Of a stretch of DNA of 10,347 nt, positions 1 through 6,218 are shown piece by piece (position 1 is the stretch's first letter; each line of letters starts with the position of its first letter). The stretch covers positions 1 through 10,347 of the forward strand of contig JACCUV010000220.1 in the NCBI GenBank assembly GCA_013698495.1, written 5' to 3'. The position numbers and the translations under genes were made by a program. This DNA comes from Chloroflexia bacterium (lineage in GTDB: Bacteria; Chloroflexota; Chloroflexia; Thermomicrobiales; UBA6265). The notes under the pieces are model-generated. The model made no database searches, was not told the DNA's origin, and saw only the letters and a program-made list of their open reading frames with translations.

Positions 1-73
1 ACTTCTGCACTCCCTCGGAACTCTTGACCTGGCTAAAGAGTGCTTTCACCTTATTGACGAACTTTTCCACCAT
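1..73 (-). CDS. Start of a small Lys-rich protein, cut by the left edge
   Basis: Only the first 24 codons are inside the window; the frame is open to base 1. It reads MVEKFVNKVKALFSQVKSSE and continues with GVQK. The start is supported by GGAGA on the minus strand seven bases upstream of the ATG at 73-71. An in-frame ATG five codons earlier has no properly spaced ribosome binding site. The peptide is an amphipathic, lysine-rich helix with no signal sequence, so a small cytoplasmic protein is likely. I do not recognise the family from so short a piece. It lies in the same direction as the two ferritin-like genes but is separated from them by about 216 bases holding a hairpin and a dyad, so it is probably its own transcription unit. 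Confidence 0.5.
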   Translation of the reverse strand, partial: MVEKFVNKVKALFSQVKSSEGVQK

Positions 74-139
74 GACTCGATCTCCCATTCCCCTGTTTTT
101 CGACCGTTACGTTAACTCCAATCAGTCTATACCCAATCG

Positions 140-161
140 CGCGGATTTGCCGTAATCCGCG
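140..161. promoter_or_regulatory. Perfect 8-bp inverted repeat upstream of the left-edge gene
   Basis: CGCGGATT and AATCCGCG are exact reverse complements separated by the six bases TGCCGT. On the minus strand the dyad lies immediately upstream of a TATAGA -10-like box (bases 126-131) and 67 bases before the start codon of the left-edge gene. It could therefore be an operator overlapping the -35 position, or simply a hairpin. No good -35 sequence is seen at 16-18 bases from TATAGA, so the promoter itself is weakly supported. Confidence 0.3.
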
Positions 162-225
162 ATCCAGGATCCTGCCTAGTCGTGGGTTGCACTCACAAGT
201 GATCGGTCGACCGCACCGAACACGC

Positions 226-257
226 GAACGGCCCGGGCACTGCCGCCCGCGCCGTTC
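226..257 (-). terminator. Probable terminator hairpin of the ferritin-like operon
   Basis: GAACGGC-C-CGGGC pairs with GCCCG-C-GCCGTTC: 12 base pairs interrupted by one C-C mismatch, with a six-base loop. It begins 33 bases beyond the stop codon of the second ferritin-like gene on the minus strand. There is no U-tract on that strand, so termination efficiency is uncertain; the hairpin could also act as an mRNA 3'-end stabiliser. Confidence 0.45.
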
Positions 258-289
258 ACGTACGTCTAATTTTCAAGCCAAGCGAAGGA

Positions 290-1126
290 TTACACGCCTG
301 CCGGCATCGCCTGCTCGTCCGAACGGGATTCTCGGCGTCGAGCGGCCAACGCGGCGGCGCCAATGCCCATCGCGCCCGCTGCGGCGAGGATACCGAGGCT
401 GGTTCCACCATCGTTGGCGGTCGAGCCGGTTCCCGTGTCTGGCATGGCTCCGACGATGAGCGGCGTCGCCGCCTCAAGCACCTGCGCCGGTGTCAGCGCG
501 GTCTCGAACGCCTCCGGGAACGGCGATGTGCCGTTAAGCACGTTGAGATAGGATGCGTGACGCGCTTCGACACCGTGAATGGTCAGGGCGGCGGTCAGCA
601 AGTCGTCATTGTCGATCAGGAACTGGGCCGCGCCCGTGTAGGCGCCGGTCCCGAGATTCTCGAGCACGCCGGCCGTCGCGACATAGCTCGCGACATCGGT
701 CACGCCGAAGCTGTACATCATCTCGGTCGTGGCTGTTCCGCCAAGCTGCCCGATGACATCGGTTAGGACATCGACATGCGCGAGTTCGTGCGCTTCGATC
801 GATTCCAGCCGGGTGCGAACGATGCTGGCGAACCCCGCCATTTCCAGTTCCATTCCGGAAAACTGCTGGTTGAAGGTGCGGTAGAACGTGTACTCGAGGT
901 GTTCGAGGGTCAGGGCGTAGTTGAGGACATCGACCGGTCCGGCGAAATCCTGGGCCATTGCGGATCGGTATCCGATCAGGGCTGGTCCGGTCAGCATCAC
1001 CGTTGCGCCGCCCGCGGCGACCACCGCCGTACGCAGGGCGCCGCGGCGTGTCAGCGATTGCCATTGCGCCTGCTCAAGGGCGCCGGTGAGACTCTGGTGA
1101 TACGCGAGTGCCTTGGACTGAGTCAT
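290..1126 (-). CDS. Tat-exported ferritin-like diiron protein with C-terminal surface-anchor tail
   Basis: A 278-residue protein. Residues 1-59 form a twin-arginine signal (LTRRGALR at 25-32, then a hydrophobic stretch ending near AMAQ). Residues about 64-225 are a ferritin-like four-helix domain resembling the bacterial Ferritin_2 family (PF13668). The diiron ligand set is complete: LEHLEY with E75 and E78, E114-x-x-H117, E156 and E187-x-x-H190. After the domain comes MPDTG (228-232), a Gly/Asn linker, a hydrophobic segment (about 243-262) and RRR. This resembles an LPXTG-type sorting signal or at least a C-terminal membrane anchor. The start is supported by AGGAGA eight bases upstream. It lies 38 bases downstream of a paralogue and is probably co-transcribed with it. 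Export in folded form via Tat fits a cofactor-loaded protein. Whether it stores iron, oxidises iron or removes peroxide cannot be told from the sequence. The family call is confident, the exact activity is not. Confidence 0.85.
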   Translation of the reverse strand: MTQSKALAYHQSLTGALEQAQWQSLTRRGALRTAVVAAGGATVMLTGPALIGYRSAMAQDFAGPVDVLNYALTLEHLEYTFYRTFNQQFSGMELEMAGFASIVRTRLESIEAHELAHVDVLTDVIGQLGGTATTEMMYSFGVTDVASYVATAGVLENLGTGAYTGAAQFLIDNDDLLTAALTIHGVEARHASYLNVLNGTSPFPEAFETALTPAQVLEAATPLIVGAMPDTGTGSTANDGGTSLGILAAAGAMGIGAAALAARRRESRSDEQAMPAGV

Positions 1127-1164
1127 GGTTCAGTTCTCCTGTTCTGGACTTCGAAAGCGTTGGA

Positions 1165-1815
1165 CTACTGCACAAAGAACGGTGTGGCGATTTCAAGCAC
1201 CTGGGTCGGCGTGAGCGGTGTTTCGAATGCGGACGGGAATGGATCGTCGCCGTTGACGAAATTCAGGTACGATGCGTGCCGGGCTTCGACCGCGACGATC
1301 GTGCCAGCCGCATTCAACAAATCGACATTCTCGATTGCGGCGGCGGCTCCGTCGTAAGCGGAAACACCCGTGTTTTCGAGGGCCGCGGCCACCGAGAGGA
1401 ATCCAGCGACGTTCTGATATCCAAAGTCGTAGACGGCCTCCGCGACAGGCGTGCCGCCGAGACTGACGATAGTGTCGACGAGTGCGACCACATGGGCATC
1501 TTCATGATCGCGAATATCGACAAGATTGTCGTAAACGCCATCCTCGAACAAACCTGCTGAGAAACTGGCCAGGCCATCGCGATAGAATGCGTACTCGAGA
1601 TGCTCGAGCGTTAAGGCGTAATTCAGGACGTCGATATCGTTGGAGAAATCCTGGGCCGCCGCAACGCGAGCGAACGCGGGCGATGCGACCGCCGCCATCG
1701 CCACCGCGCCGCCCGCGACGAGTTTGGCGCCGGAACCGAAGAGCGTACGTCGACTCACCGAATGGGCCCGTTCCTCCGAAATGGCCTCCAGAAACAGCGT
1801 GTGCAAAGCCGGCAT
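1165..1815 (-). CDS. Tat-exported ferritin-like diiron protein, first gene of a tandem pair
   Basis: A 216-residue paralogue of the downstream gene. I chose the ATG at 1815 because AGGAGG lies nine bases upstream; a longer open frame reaching 1908 lacks such a site and its extra residues look like non-coding sequence. SRRTLFG (21-27) followed by a hydrophobic segment to about residue 54 is a twin-arginine signal. The ferritin-like domain covers about residues 60-212 and keeps every diiron ligand: E71/E74 in LEHLEY, E105-x-x-H108, E147, E177-x-x-H180. The stretches DVLNYALTLEHLEY and VEARHASYLN are shared with the neighbour, pointing to tandem duplication. Unlike that neighbour it stops right after the domain (TPFFVQ), with no anchor tail, so it is predicted to be freely secreted or periplasm-like in location. 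It is first in the two-gene operon. The physiological substrate is unknown. Confidence 0.85.
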   Translation of the reverse strand: MPALHTLFLEAISEERAHSVSRRTLFGSGAKLVAGGAVAMAAVASPAFARVAAAQDFSNDIDVLNYALTLEHLEYAFYRDGLASFSAGLFEDGVYDNLVDIRDHEDAHVVALVDTIVSLGGTPVAEAVYDFGYQNVAGFLSVAAALENTGVSAYDGAAAAIENVDLLNAAGTIVAVEARHASYLNFVNGDDPFPSAFETPLTPTQVLEIATPFFVQ

Positions 1816-2216
1816 TTCTCCATACCTCCTGCGACAGTTAGTGGAACAACCACTGGCAACCTCATGACTGCCATGCCTGGACGTCCTTGCTCTGTCATCA
1901 CTGACCACTACAACGGGACGCGATTAACTTTGGATCACTTCCCATTGGCCTCTTTTCACGAAAGAGTGGGCACGGGATAGAGTGCATGTACGTTCGTGGC
2001 CAATCGCGGCCCAGGCGCGAGAAACACTCGCGAGGCGAAAAGGACGGAGTCGCGCAGTTTGGTCCGAAGACTCGCTACGCCGATTTTGGGGAAGGGATAT
2101 GCAACATTTTATGCCACGCTTGAGTAGGACACCGCCTTCGCGAGCATGACAAAACCTGCCCGTTGAGTTGCGGTATGGCGACCGATGTCCAATGCGTGTG
2201 CGCAATTGGGTTTGGC
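1816..2216. other. Non-coding stretch between the ferritin-like operon and tRNA-Lys
   Basis: About 400 bases without a convincing gene. Near the ferritin-like start, AGTGG-AACAA-CCACT (1840-1854) could form a short 5' leader hairpin on the minus strand. CTCTTT-TCACG-AAAGAG (1950-1966) and CGCGAG-AAACA-CTCGCG (2016-2032) are perfect six-base-pair hairpins of unknown role. On the minus strand, bases 2123-2152 read GTCATGCTCGCGAAGGCGG and onward, which resembles the common intergenic GTCAT-x-CGCGAAxGCGG repeat type, but in decayed form. No strong sigma-70-type promoter for the ferritin operon could be picked out. The open frames crossing this region are Arg/Ser-rich and have no ribosome binding site. 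Confidence 0.5.
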
Positions 2217-2291
2217 TGGTGACTCCCCCGGGATTCGAACCCGGAACCTGCGGATTAAAAGTCCGTTGCTCTGCCGTTGAGCTAGAGAGTC
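2217..2291 (-). tRNA. tRNA-Lys (anticodon UUU)
   Basis: Read on the minus strand, the 75-base gene folds as a complete cloverleaf. The acceptor GACTCTC pairs with GGGAGTC (one U-G pair) and the D arm is GCTC/GAGC. The anticodon loop is CTTTTAA with anticodon TTT. The variable loop has five bases, and the T arm is CCGGG-TTCGAAT-CCCGG. The discriminator is A, and the 3' CCA is encoded (2219-2217). The anticodon stem shows an A-C mismatch at its outer pair (27-43). A TAGGAT -10-like box sits about 25 bases upstream (2316-2321, minus strand) without a clear -35, so the promoter is only tentative. The gene is divergent from the DUF92 gene. Confidence 0.96.
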
Positions 2292-2394
2292 GCGCACGTA
2301 GATCGCGCGAGAGTCATCCTACCGCGCACACCGGCGTCGCTGCCACACGACGTGCGCACGAGACGCCACGACCTGAAAACACTGTCTGAACTTC

Positions 2395-3267
2395 GTGCCA
2401 ACCACGACGACCGAGGCGCCGCACTTGACAAACTCGCTGGCGAACCACATGCAATCAACAGAACCTCACTGGTGGATCGCGTTTGTGGCGGCGCTTCTGG
2501 TGGCGCTGGCGGCGTATCGCCTGCGCGCCTTGACCATGGACGGAATGGTGGCGGCAACGTTGGTGGGAGGCTCGATCGTCGCCGCCGCGGGCTGGTGGCC
2601 CGGTGTGGTGCTCGTATCCTATGTCATCACCGCCAGCGCGCTCTCGCTGTATCGATCTCAAGCGTCCGCAAGCGTCCCGCAGGTGCGCGGCAAACAGCGC
2701 GATGCGGTGCAGGTGCTGGCCAACGGCGGAATCCCGGCCGCGCTCGCGGTCGTGAGCGTGTTCACCGACAGTCCCGGTCCCTGGCTGGTGGCGCTGACGG
2801 CCTCCATCGCCGGCGCGGCCTCGGATACCTGGGGCACGGAGCTCGGCCGCTTCAGCGGGTCGCGACCGCGCCTGGTGACGACCTGGAAACCGGCGGCGGC
2901 GGGGACATCGGGGGCGATCAGTCCAATCGGCACGGCAAGTTCGCTGGCGGGCGCAATCGCGATCGGGTTGGTCGCCGGTATCGGATACGCGTTCGGCTGG
3001 GACGTGCCCGGAATCACCGCCGGCGGCCTGATTGCGATCATTGCACTTGCGGGGTTCTGCGGGTCGCTGCTCGACAGCCTGCTCGGCGCCACGGTTCAGG
3101 CCGGTTTTCGGTGTCCAGCCTGCGATGTCCTGACCGAACACCGTGTCCACGCTTGCGGCACGCCCACAGTCCGCGTGAAGGGTTGGACCTGGCTGAACAA
3201 CGATGCGGTCAACATGCTGGCGATCGCGGGATCGGCGACGATCGGACTTGTTGCCGCAACGATCTAG
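2395..3267 (+). CDS. DUF92 family integral membrane protein
   Basis: Up to 290 residues with six or so hydrophobic segments, matching the DUF92 family (PF01940). Recognisable family blocks are RGKQRDAVQVLANGG (98-112), ASDTWGTELG (142-151), GTSGAISPIGT (170-180), GSLLDSLLGATVQ (223-235) and NNDAVN (268-273). Before the last block is CPAC-x5-H-x2-HAC (240-254), a cysteine/histidine cluster that may bind metal. In plants and cyanobacteria DUF92 members (VTE6 type) are phytyl-phosphate kinases in tocopherol and phytol salvage, so a polyprenyl-phosphate kinase role is possible but unproven here. The start is uncertain. GTG at 2395 has no ribosome binding site. TTG at 2425 has GAGG eight bases upstream. 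ATG at 2449 lies just before the first membrane helix. The gene appears to stand alone, divergent from tRNA-Lys; the next gene begins about 270 bases later. Confidence 0.85.
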   Translation: MPTTTTEAPHLTNSLANHMQSTEPHWWIAFVAALLVALAAYRLRALTMDGMVAATLVGGSIVAAAGWWPGVVLVSYVITASALSLYRSQASASVPQVRGKQRDAVQVLANGGIPAALAVVSVFTDSPGPWLVALTASIAGAASDTWGTELGRFSGSRPRLVTTWKPAAAGTSGAISPIGTASSLAGAIAIGLVAGIGYAFGWDVPGITAGGLIAIIALAGFCGSLLDSLLGATVQAGFRCPACDVLTEHRVHACGTPTVRVKGWTWLNNDAVNMLAIAGSATIGLVAATI

Positions 3268-3536
3268 TCGATCACCTCCAATCGTGCACGTTCACGGGAG
3301 CGTTCGTGCCGGAATGCGGTAAGATTATCCGTACACCACACATGGGTGTCCAACATCGTCGTAAACTGCATTGAGAACCTGCGAATTCAATGACCGAACG
3401 GGAAATGAATCGAGCGGATTCCAGAGGTGCAGCGTGAATTGTTCGCCGCGGGAACAGATGCCGGAGTTTGTGACCGAACAACCTCAACAGGCGCGCCATC
3501 AGAAGTGATGCGCCAGGGGAACGAGTGAGGATTGCC

Positions 3537-5159
3537 ATGCAACGCGTCGTCTCTGTTATCGCGACATCGCGAGCTTTCCGGTTGCGGGTAGCAACCCCAT
3601 TGATTGCCGGCCTGCTCGGCGCTTCGTTGTTGTTGGCGCCCGCGGCGTATGCCCAGGACGCGACTCCCGCGGCCTCGCCCGAAGCGTCGCCGGTTGCCGA
3701 GCCTGTCGACGAACAGGAACCGGCCACGATTTCAGAACTGTTTTCCTACGAGCTCGATGAGTTCCCGACGGCGCCAGTCTCTGTGCGACTCCTCAGAATT
3801 ACGCTTCAACCGGGCGCATCGAGCCCGATGCATACCCACCCAGGTCCGGAATTTGGCCTGGTGGAATCCGGAACGTTGACGGTCGATTCCGACGGCGATG
3901 CGGACCTCGTGCCCGCTGGCGAGGCTCCCGTCACCGGACCGCTCACAGGAGAGACGCTGGCGCCGGGCGACCTCGTCGTGTTTCCGTCGGGAACGGGCAT
4001 GAATCTCGTCAACAATGGGGAGGAAGACCTCGTCCTCCTCTCGGCCGTTTTCCATCCCGTGAGTGAAGACGTTCCGAGCACCCGCTACACCGATGGCGAT
4101 CCGGAACCGGGCGCATTCGACGGCGTCTCGTTCCAGGTGCTGGGCGATGGCATCATCCAGTCGTTCGACGATGGTTCGGCGACGATTACGCTTGAAGAGA
4201 TCGTGGCTCCCGCTGGGACGGACCTTCCCGATTCGTCCGGCGCTGCGATGTACTCCCTGATCGAGGGCAGTTTCGCCTTTGCCGTTCAGGCCGGCGATGT
4301 CCAGGTCAGTCGCACGGCCTCGCCCGGACTGAGGCCGAATGCAGCCCCGCAACAGGAATTCTCGCTGGCCGCCGGCGATGCCGCATTCTTCCCGGCGGGT
4401 GTTGCGCCATCACCCCGCACGGATCAAAGCGCGGATCTTTCCCTACTGCGCCTGACGGCGGAACCGGTGGCTCCGTTCGCGGCCGGCCTGGCGGAAGTCG
4501 CGTTCCTGACTTCGGGTGAGGAACCGGAAGCCTCGGCGCAATTCACCGAGATCGGAATCGGCGCCGGGGTCGTTTCTACGACCGATTCCCTCAATGTGCG
4601 GGCCGAGCCGTCGGTCGCGGCCGATGGCGTCGATCAGGTTGACGAAGGCGTCGAACTCCTGATCGTCGGCGGACCGGAAGAGGCCGACGACTTCACCTGG
4701 TGGGAAATCGCGATTGTCGACAGCGAAGGTCCCGTCACCGGTTGGGTCGTGGTCGACTTCATTGCCTTGCCCGGCGCCGTTGAGGAGCCTGAAGAAACTC
4801 CCGAAGCGGTCGAGGAGAGCGATGGGACCACTGAGGGAACACCGGACGAGGCGACGCCCGAAGCGTCACCCGCAGTGGTCGTTGTCGAGTTCAATGAGGG
4901 CGACATCGTCGCGATCAACGACACGGGCGTGCGCATGCGGGGCGAGGCTTCCGTCAATGCGCAGCCGATCGATGTCTACGACACCGGCGTCGAATTCGAG
5001 ATCACTGGCGAGTCCGTCGACGCCGACAACTTCACCTGGTACCCGGTGACGCTGGTCGACGACGACACGGTCAGCGGCTGGGTGGCCGTCGACTTCCTTG
5101 ACCTCGTCGAAGTCAACGAGCCTGCCGACGCTGATGACGACGAGGCCTCTGACGGCTAA
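3537..5159 (+). CDS. Secreted cupin protein with two C-terminal SH3b domains
   Basis: A 540-residue exported protein. A Sec signal peptide ends near AYA-QD (about residue 39), followed by a short Ala/Pro/Ser linker. Cupin barrel 1 (about 76-176) has HTH at 99-101 followed by PGPEFGLVESG, i.e. the His-x-His and Glu of a metal-binding cupin. A second barrel (about 195-310) keeps the fold pattern (SLIEGSFAF, LAAGDAAFFPAG) but lacks the histidines. Two bacterial SH3-like domains follow (about 342-410 and 453-523), each with an N/R motif (SLNVRAEPS; GVRMRGEAS), a TW[WY] motif and GWV-VDF. They are separated by an acidic Glu/Pro/Thr linker. There is no cysteine, as is common in extracytoplasmic proteins. 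I prefer ATG 3537 because GAGG lies six bases upstream; an in-frame GTG at 3525 with AGGGG is the alternative. The ligand and partner are unknown; SH3b domains often bind cell-wall material. Confidence 0.8.
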   Translation: MQRVVSVIATSRAFRLRVATPLIAGLLGASLLLAPAAYAQDATPAASPEASPVAEPVDEQEPATISELFSYELDEFPTAPVSVRLLRITLQPGASSPMHTHPGPEFGLVESGTLTVDSDGDADLVPAGEAPVTGPLTGETLAPGDLVVFPSGTGMNLVNNGEEDLVLLSAVFHPVSEDVPSTRYTDGDPEPGAFDGVSFQVLGDGIIQSFDDGSATITLEEIVAPAGTDLPDSSGAAMYSLIEGSFAFAVQAGDVQVSRTASPGLRPNAAPQQEFSLAAGDAAFFPAGVAPSPRTDQSADLSLLRLTAEPVAPFAAGLAEVAFLTSGEEPEASAQFTEIGIGAGVVSTTDSLNVRAEPSVAADGVDQVDEGVELLIVGGPEEADDFTWWEIAIVDSEGPVTGWVVVDFIALPGAVEEPEETPEAVEESDGTTEGTPDEATPEASPAVVVVEFNEGDIVAINDTGVRMRGEASVNAQPIDVYDTGVEFEITGESVDADNFTWYPVTLVDDDTVSGWVAVDFLDLVEVNEPADADDDEASDG

Positions 5160-5197
5160 GAGTGGGCTGAAGACGAGGACAGTTCGTCCGCCTCATC

Positions 5198-5238
5198 CGC
5201 AACGGGCCGCTGGAATCCTTCTCCAGCGGCCCGTTGCG
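5198..5238 (+). terminator. Strong 17-bp hairpin after the cupin-SH3b gene
   Basis: CGCAACGGGCCGCTGGA pairs perfectly over 17 bases with its reverse complement across a seven-base loop (ATCCTTC). It begins 39 bases after the stop codon and lies just before the sodA promoter. There is no U-tract after it, so it may work with Rho or protect the mRNA end rather than be a classic intrinsic terminator. Confidence 0.6.
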
Positions 5239-5255
5239 CTGTGTGACGCAGCCTA

Positions 5256-5283
5256 TTTACCAACTTAGGGCTTGTGATATTAT
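5256..5283 (+). promoter_or_regulatory. Probable sigma-70-type promoter of sodA
   Basis: TTTACC (5256-5261) lies 16 bases before TATTAT (5278-5283), and TG one base before that box (5275-5276) makes an extended -10 element. Transcription would begin near 5290, giving a leader of about 140 bases before the sodA start. The local AT content is clearly higher than its surroundings. No known operator was recognised. Confidence 0.45.
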
Positions 5284-5432
5284 TGAGACCGTTCGGTTGA
5301 CGCCTCGGCGCTTCCCCGATGCCCCCATTCGAGTCATTGCACGGTGGCGGCTTTTGGAAGACGATGACGCCGATAGCGATGAGATCGTCGGCCATCTGGT
5401 CGTCTCTCTACACAATGGAGGTTATGGAACAC

Positions 5433-6038
5433 ATGACACGCGAATTGGCGCCTCTGGCGTATGCGTTCGACGCACTCGAACCGCATATCGATGCGCAAAC
5501 GATGGAAATCCACCACGACAAGCATCACCAAACCTACGTCACCAACCTGAACAACGCGGTCGCCGGCACAGACCTCGAAAACGTCAGTTCCGAAGACCTC
5601 GTCAAGGATCTGGACCAGGTTCCCGCCGACAAGAAAACGGCCGTCCGCAACAATGCCGGCGGCGATGTGAACCACACATTTTTCTGGGATCTCCTGACTC
5701 CAGGCGGCGCAACGGCCCCGACCGGCGCCTTGGCCAGCGCGATCGACGCCAAATTTGGCGGACTCGATGGGCTGAAGGAGAAGGTCAACGCCGCCGGCGC
5801 GGCCCGCTTCGGTTCAGGCTGGGCGTGGCTCGTGGTCAAGGGCGGCGAACTTGAAGTGCTCAGCACCGCCAACCAGGACAGCCCGCTCACCGACGGCCAA
5901 ACCCCGGTTGTTGGCGTCGATGTCTGGGAACACGCCTACTACCTTAAATACCAGAACAAGCGTCCCGCCTACCTCGAGGCCTTCTGGAACGTTGTGAACT
6001 GGGACGTTGCCGGCAAGAACTTCGACAGCGCCAGATAG
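5433..6038 (+). CDS. sodA: Superoxide dismutase, manganese type
   Basis: A 201-residue Fe/Mn superoxide dismutase, the usual full length, converting superoxide to oxygen and hydrogen peroxide. Metal ligands are H27 (MEIHHDKHH), H81 (NHTFFW), D163 and H167 (DVWEHAYY). Y35 and W130 of the active-site surround are present. Q148 in STANQDSPL and the double glycine before the NH motif point to the manganese type, though manganese/iron swapping cannot be excluded. Where most manganese enzymes have GGHxNH this one has GGDVNH, an uncommon substitution. There is no signal peptide, so it is cytoplasmic. I chose ATG 5433 because it matches the usual family N-terminus (MTRELAPLAYAF) and GGAGG lies 11 bases upstream. 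In-frame ATGs at 5415 and 5424 overlap or crowd that site. It is a single-gene unit between its own promoter and terminator, flanked on both sides by secreted cupin-type proteins. Confidence 0.95.
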   Translation: MTRELAPLAYAFDALEPHIDAQTMEIHHDKHHQTYVTNLNNAVAGTDLENVSSEDLVKDLDQVPADKKTAVRNNAGGDVNHTFFWDLLTPGGATAPTGALASAIDAKFGGLDGLKEKVNAAGAARFGSGWAWLVVKGGELEVLSTANQDSPLTDGQTPVVGVDVWEHAYYLKYQNKRPAYLEAFWNVVNWDVAGKNFDSAR

Positions 6039-6065
6039 TTTCGGACCGTAGCATCCTGATTTCTC

Positions 6066-6108
6066 GGAAAGCGCCCCCGCCGGAAAGCCGGCAAGGGCGC
6101 TTTCCTTT
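6066..6108 (+). terminator. Intrinsic terminator of sodA
   Basis: GGAAAGCGCCC pairs perfectly with GGGCGCTTTCC (11 bp). Inside it a smaller GCCGG-AAA-CCGGC-like stem extends the structure. A short TTT follows. It lies 28 bases after the sodA stop. Confidence 0.75.
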
Positions 6109-6218
6109 GGACGGCCACACCCTGCCTCGTGTTTGACGCTGACGTGCATTCTTTCGTAGGGTTGCCCCAGCATCAGCCTTTCTAGACGCACTTCCGCATC
6201 AGGAATTGAGTACCCCGC

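Noticed and set aside
1924..2205. 93-codon minus-strand frame in the gene-free stretch
   Set aside because: Arg/Ser/Cys-rich, no ribosome binding site, and it crosses a probable intergenic repeat.
2109..2389. Open frames on both strands across the tRNA (one reading PPGFEPGTCGLKVRCSAVEL)
   Set aside because: These are translations of the tRNA gene itself, a well-known annotation artefact.
2425..2453. TTGACA at 2425-2430 as a -35 box
   Set aside because: It is a perfect -35 hexamer but lies inside or at the start of the DUF92 gene and has no -10-like sequence at 16-18 bases.
2352..3374. 340-codon plus-strand frame overlapping the DUF92 gene
   Set aside because: Arg/Gly/His-rich and without membrane segments or known motifs; the DUF92 motifs in the other frame are decisive.
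3491..3514. CATCA-GAAG-TGATG hairpin before the cupin-SH3b gene as a riboswitch
   Set aside because: Only a five-base stem with a bulged extension; no riboswitch core motif was recognised.
6133..6160. TTGACG as promoter of the calcium-repeat gene
   Set aside because: The sequence 16-18 bases downstream (TCGTAG and neighbours) matches the -10 consensus poorly.
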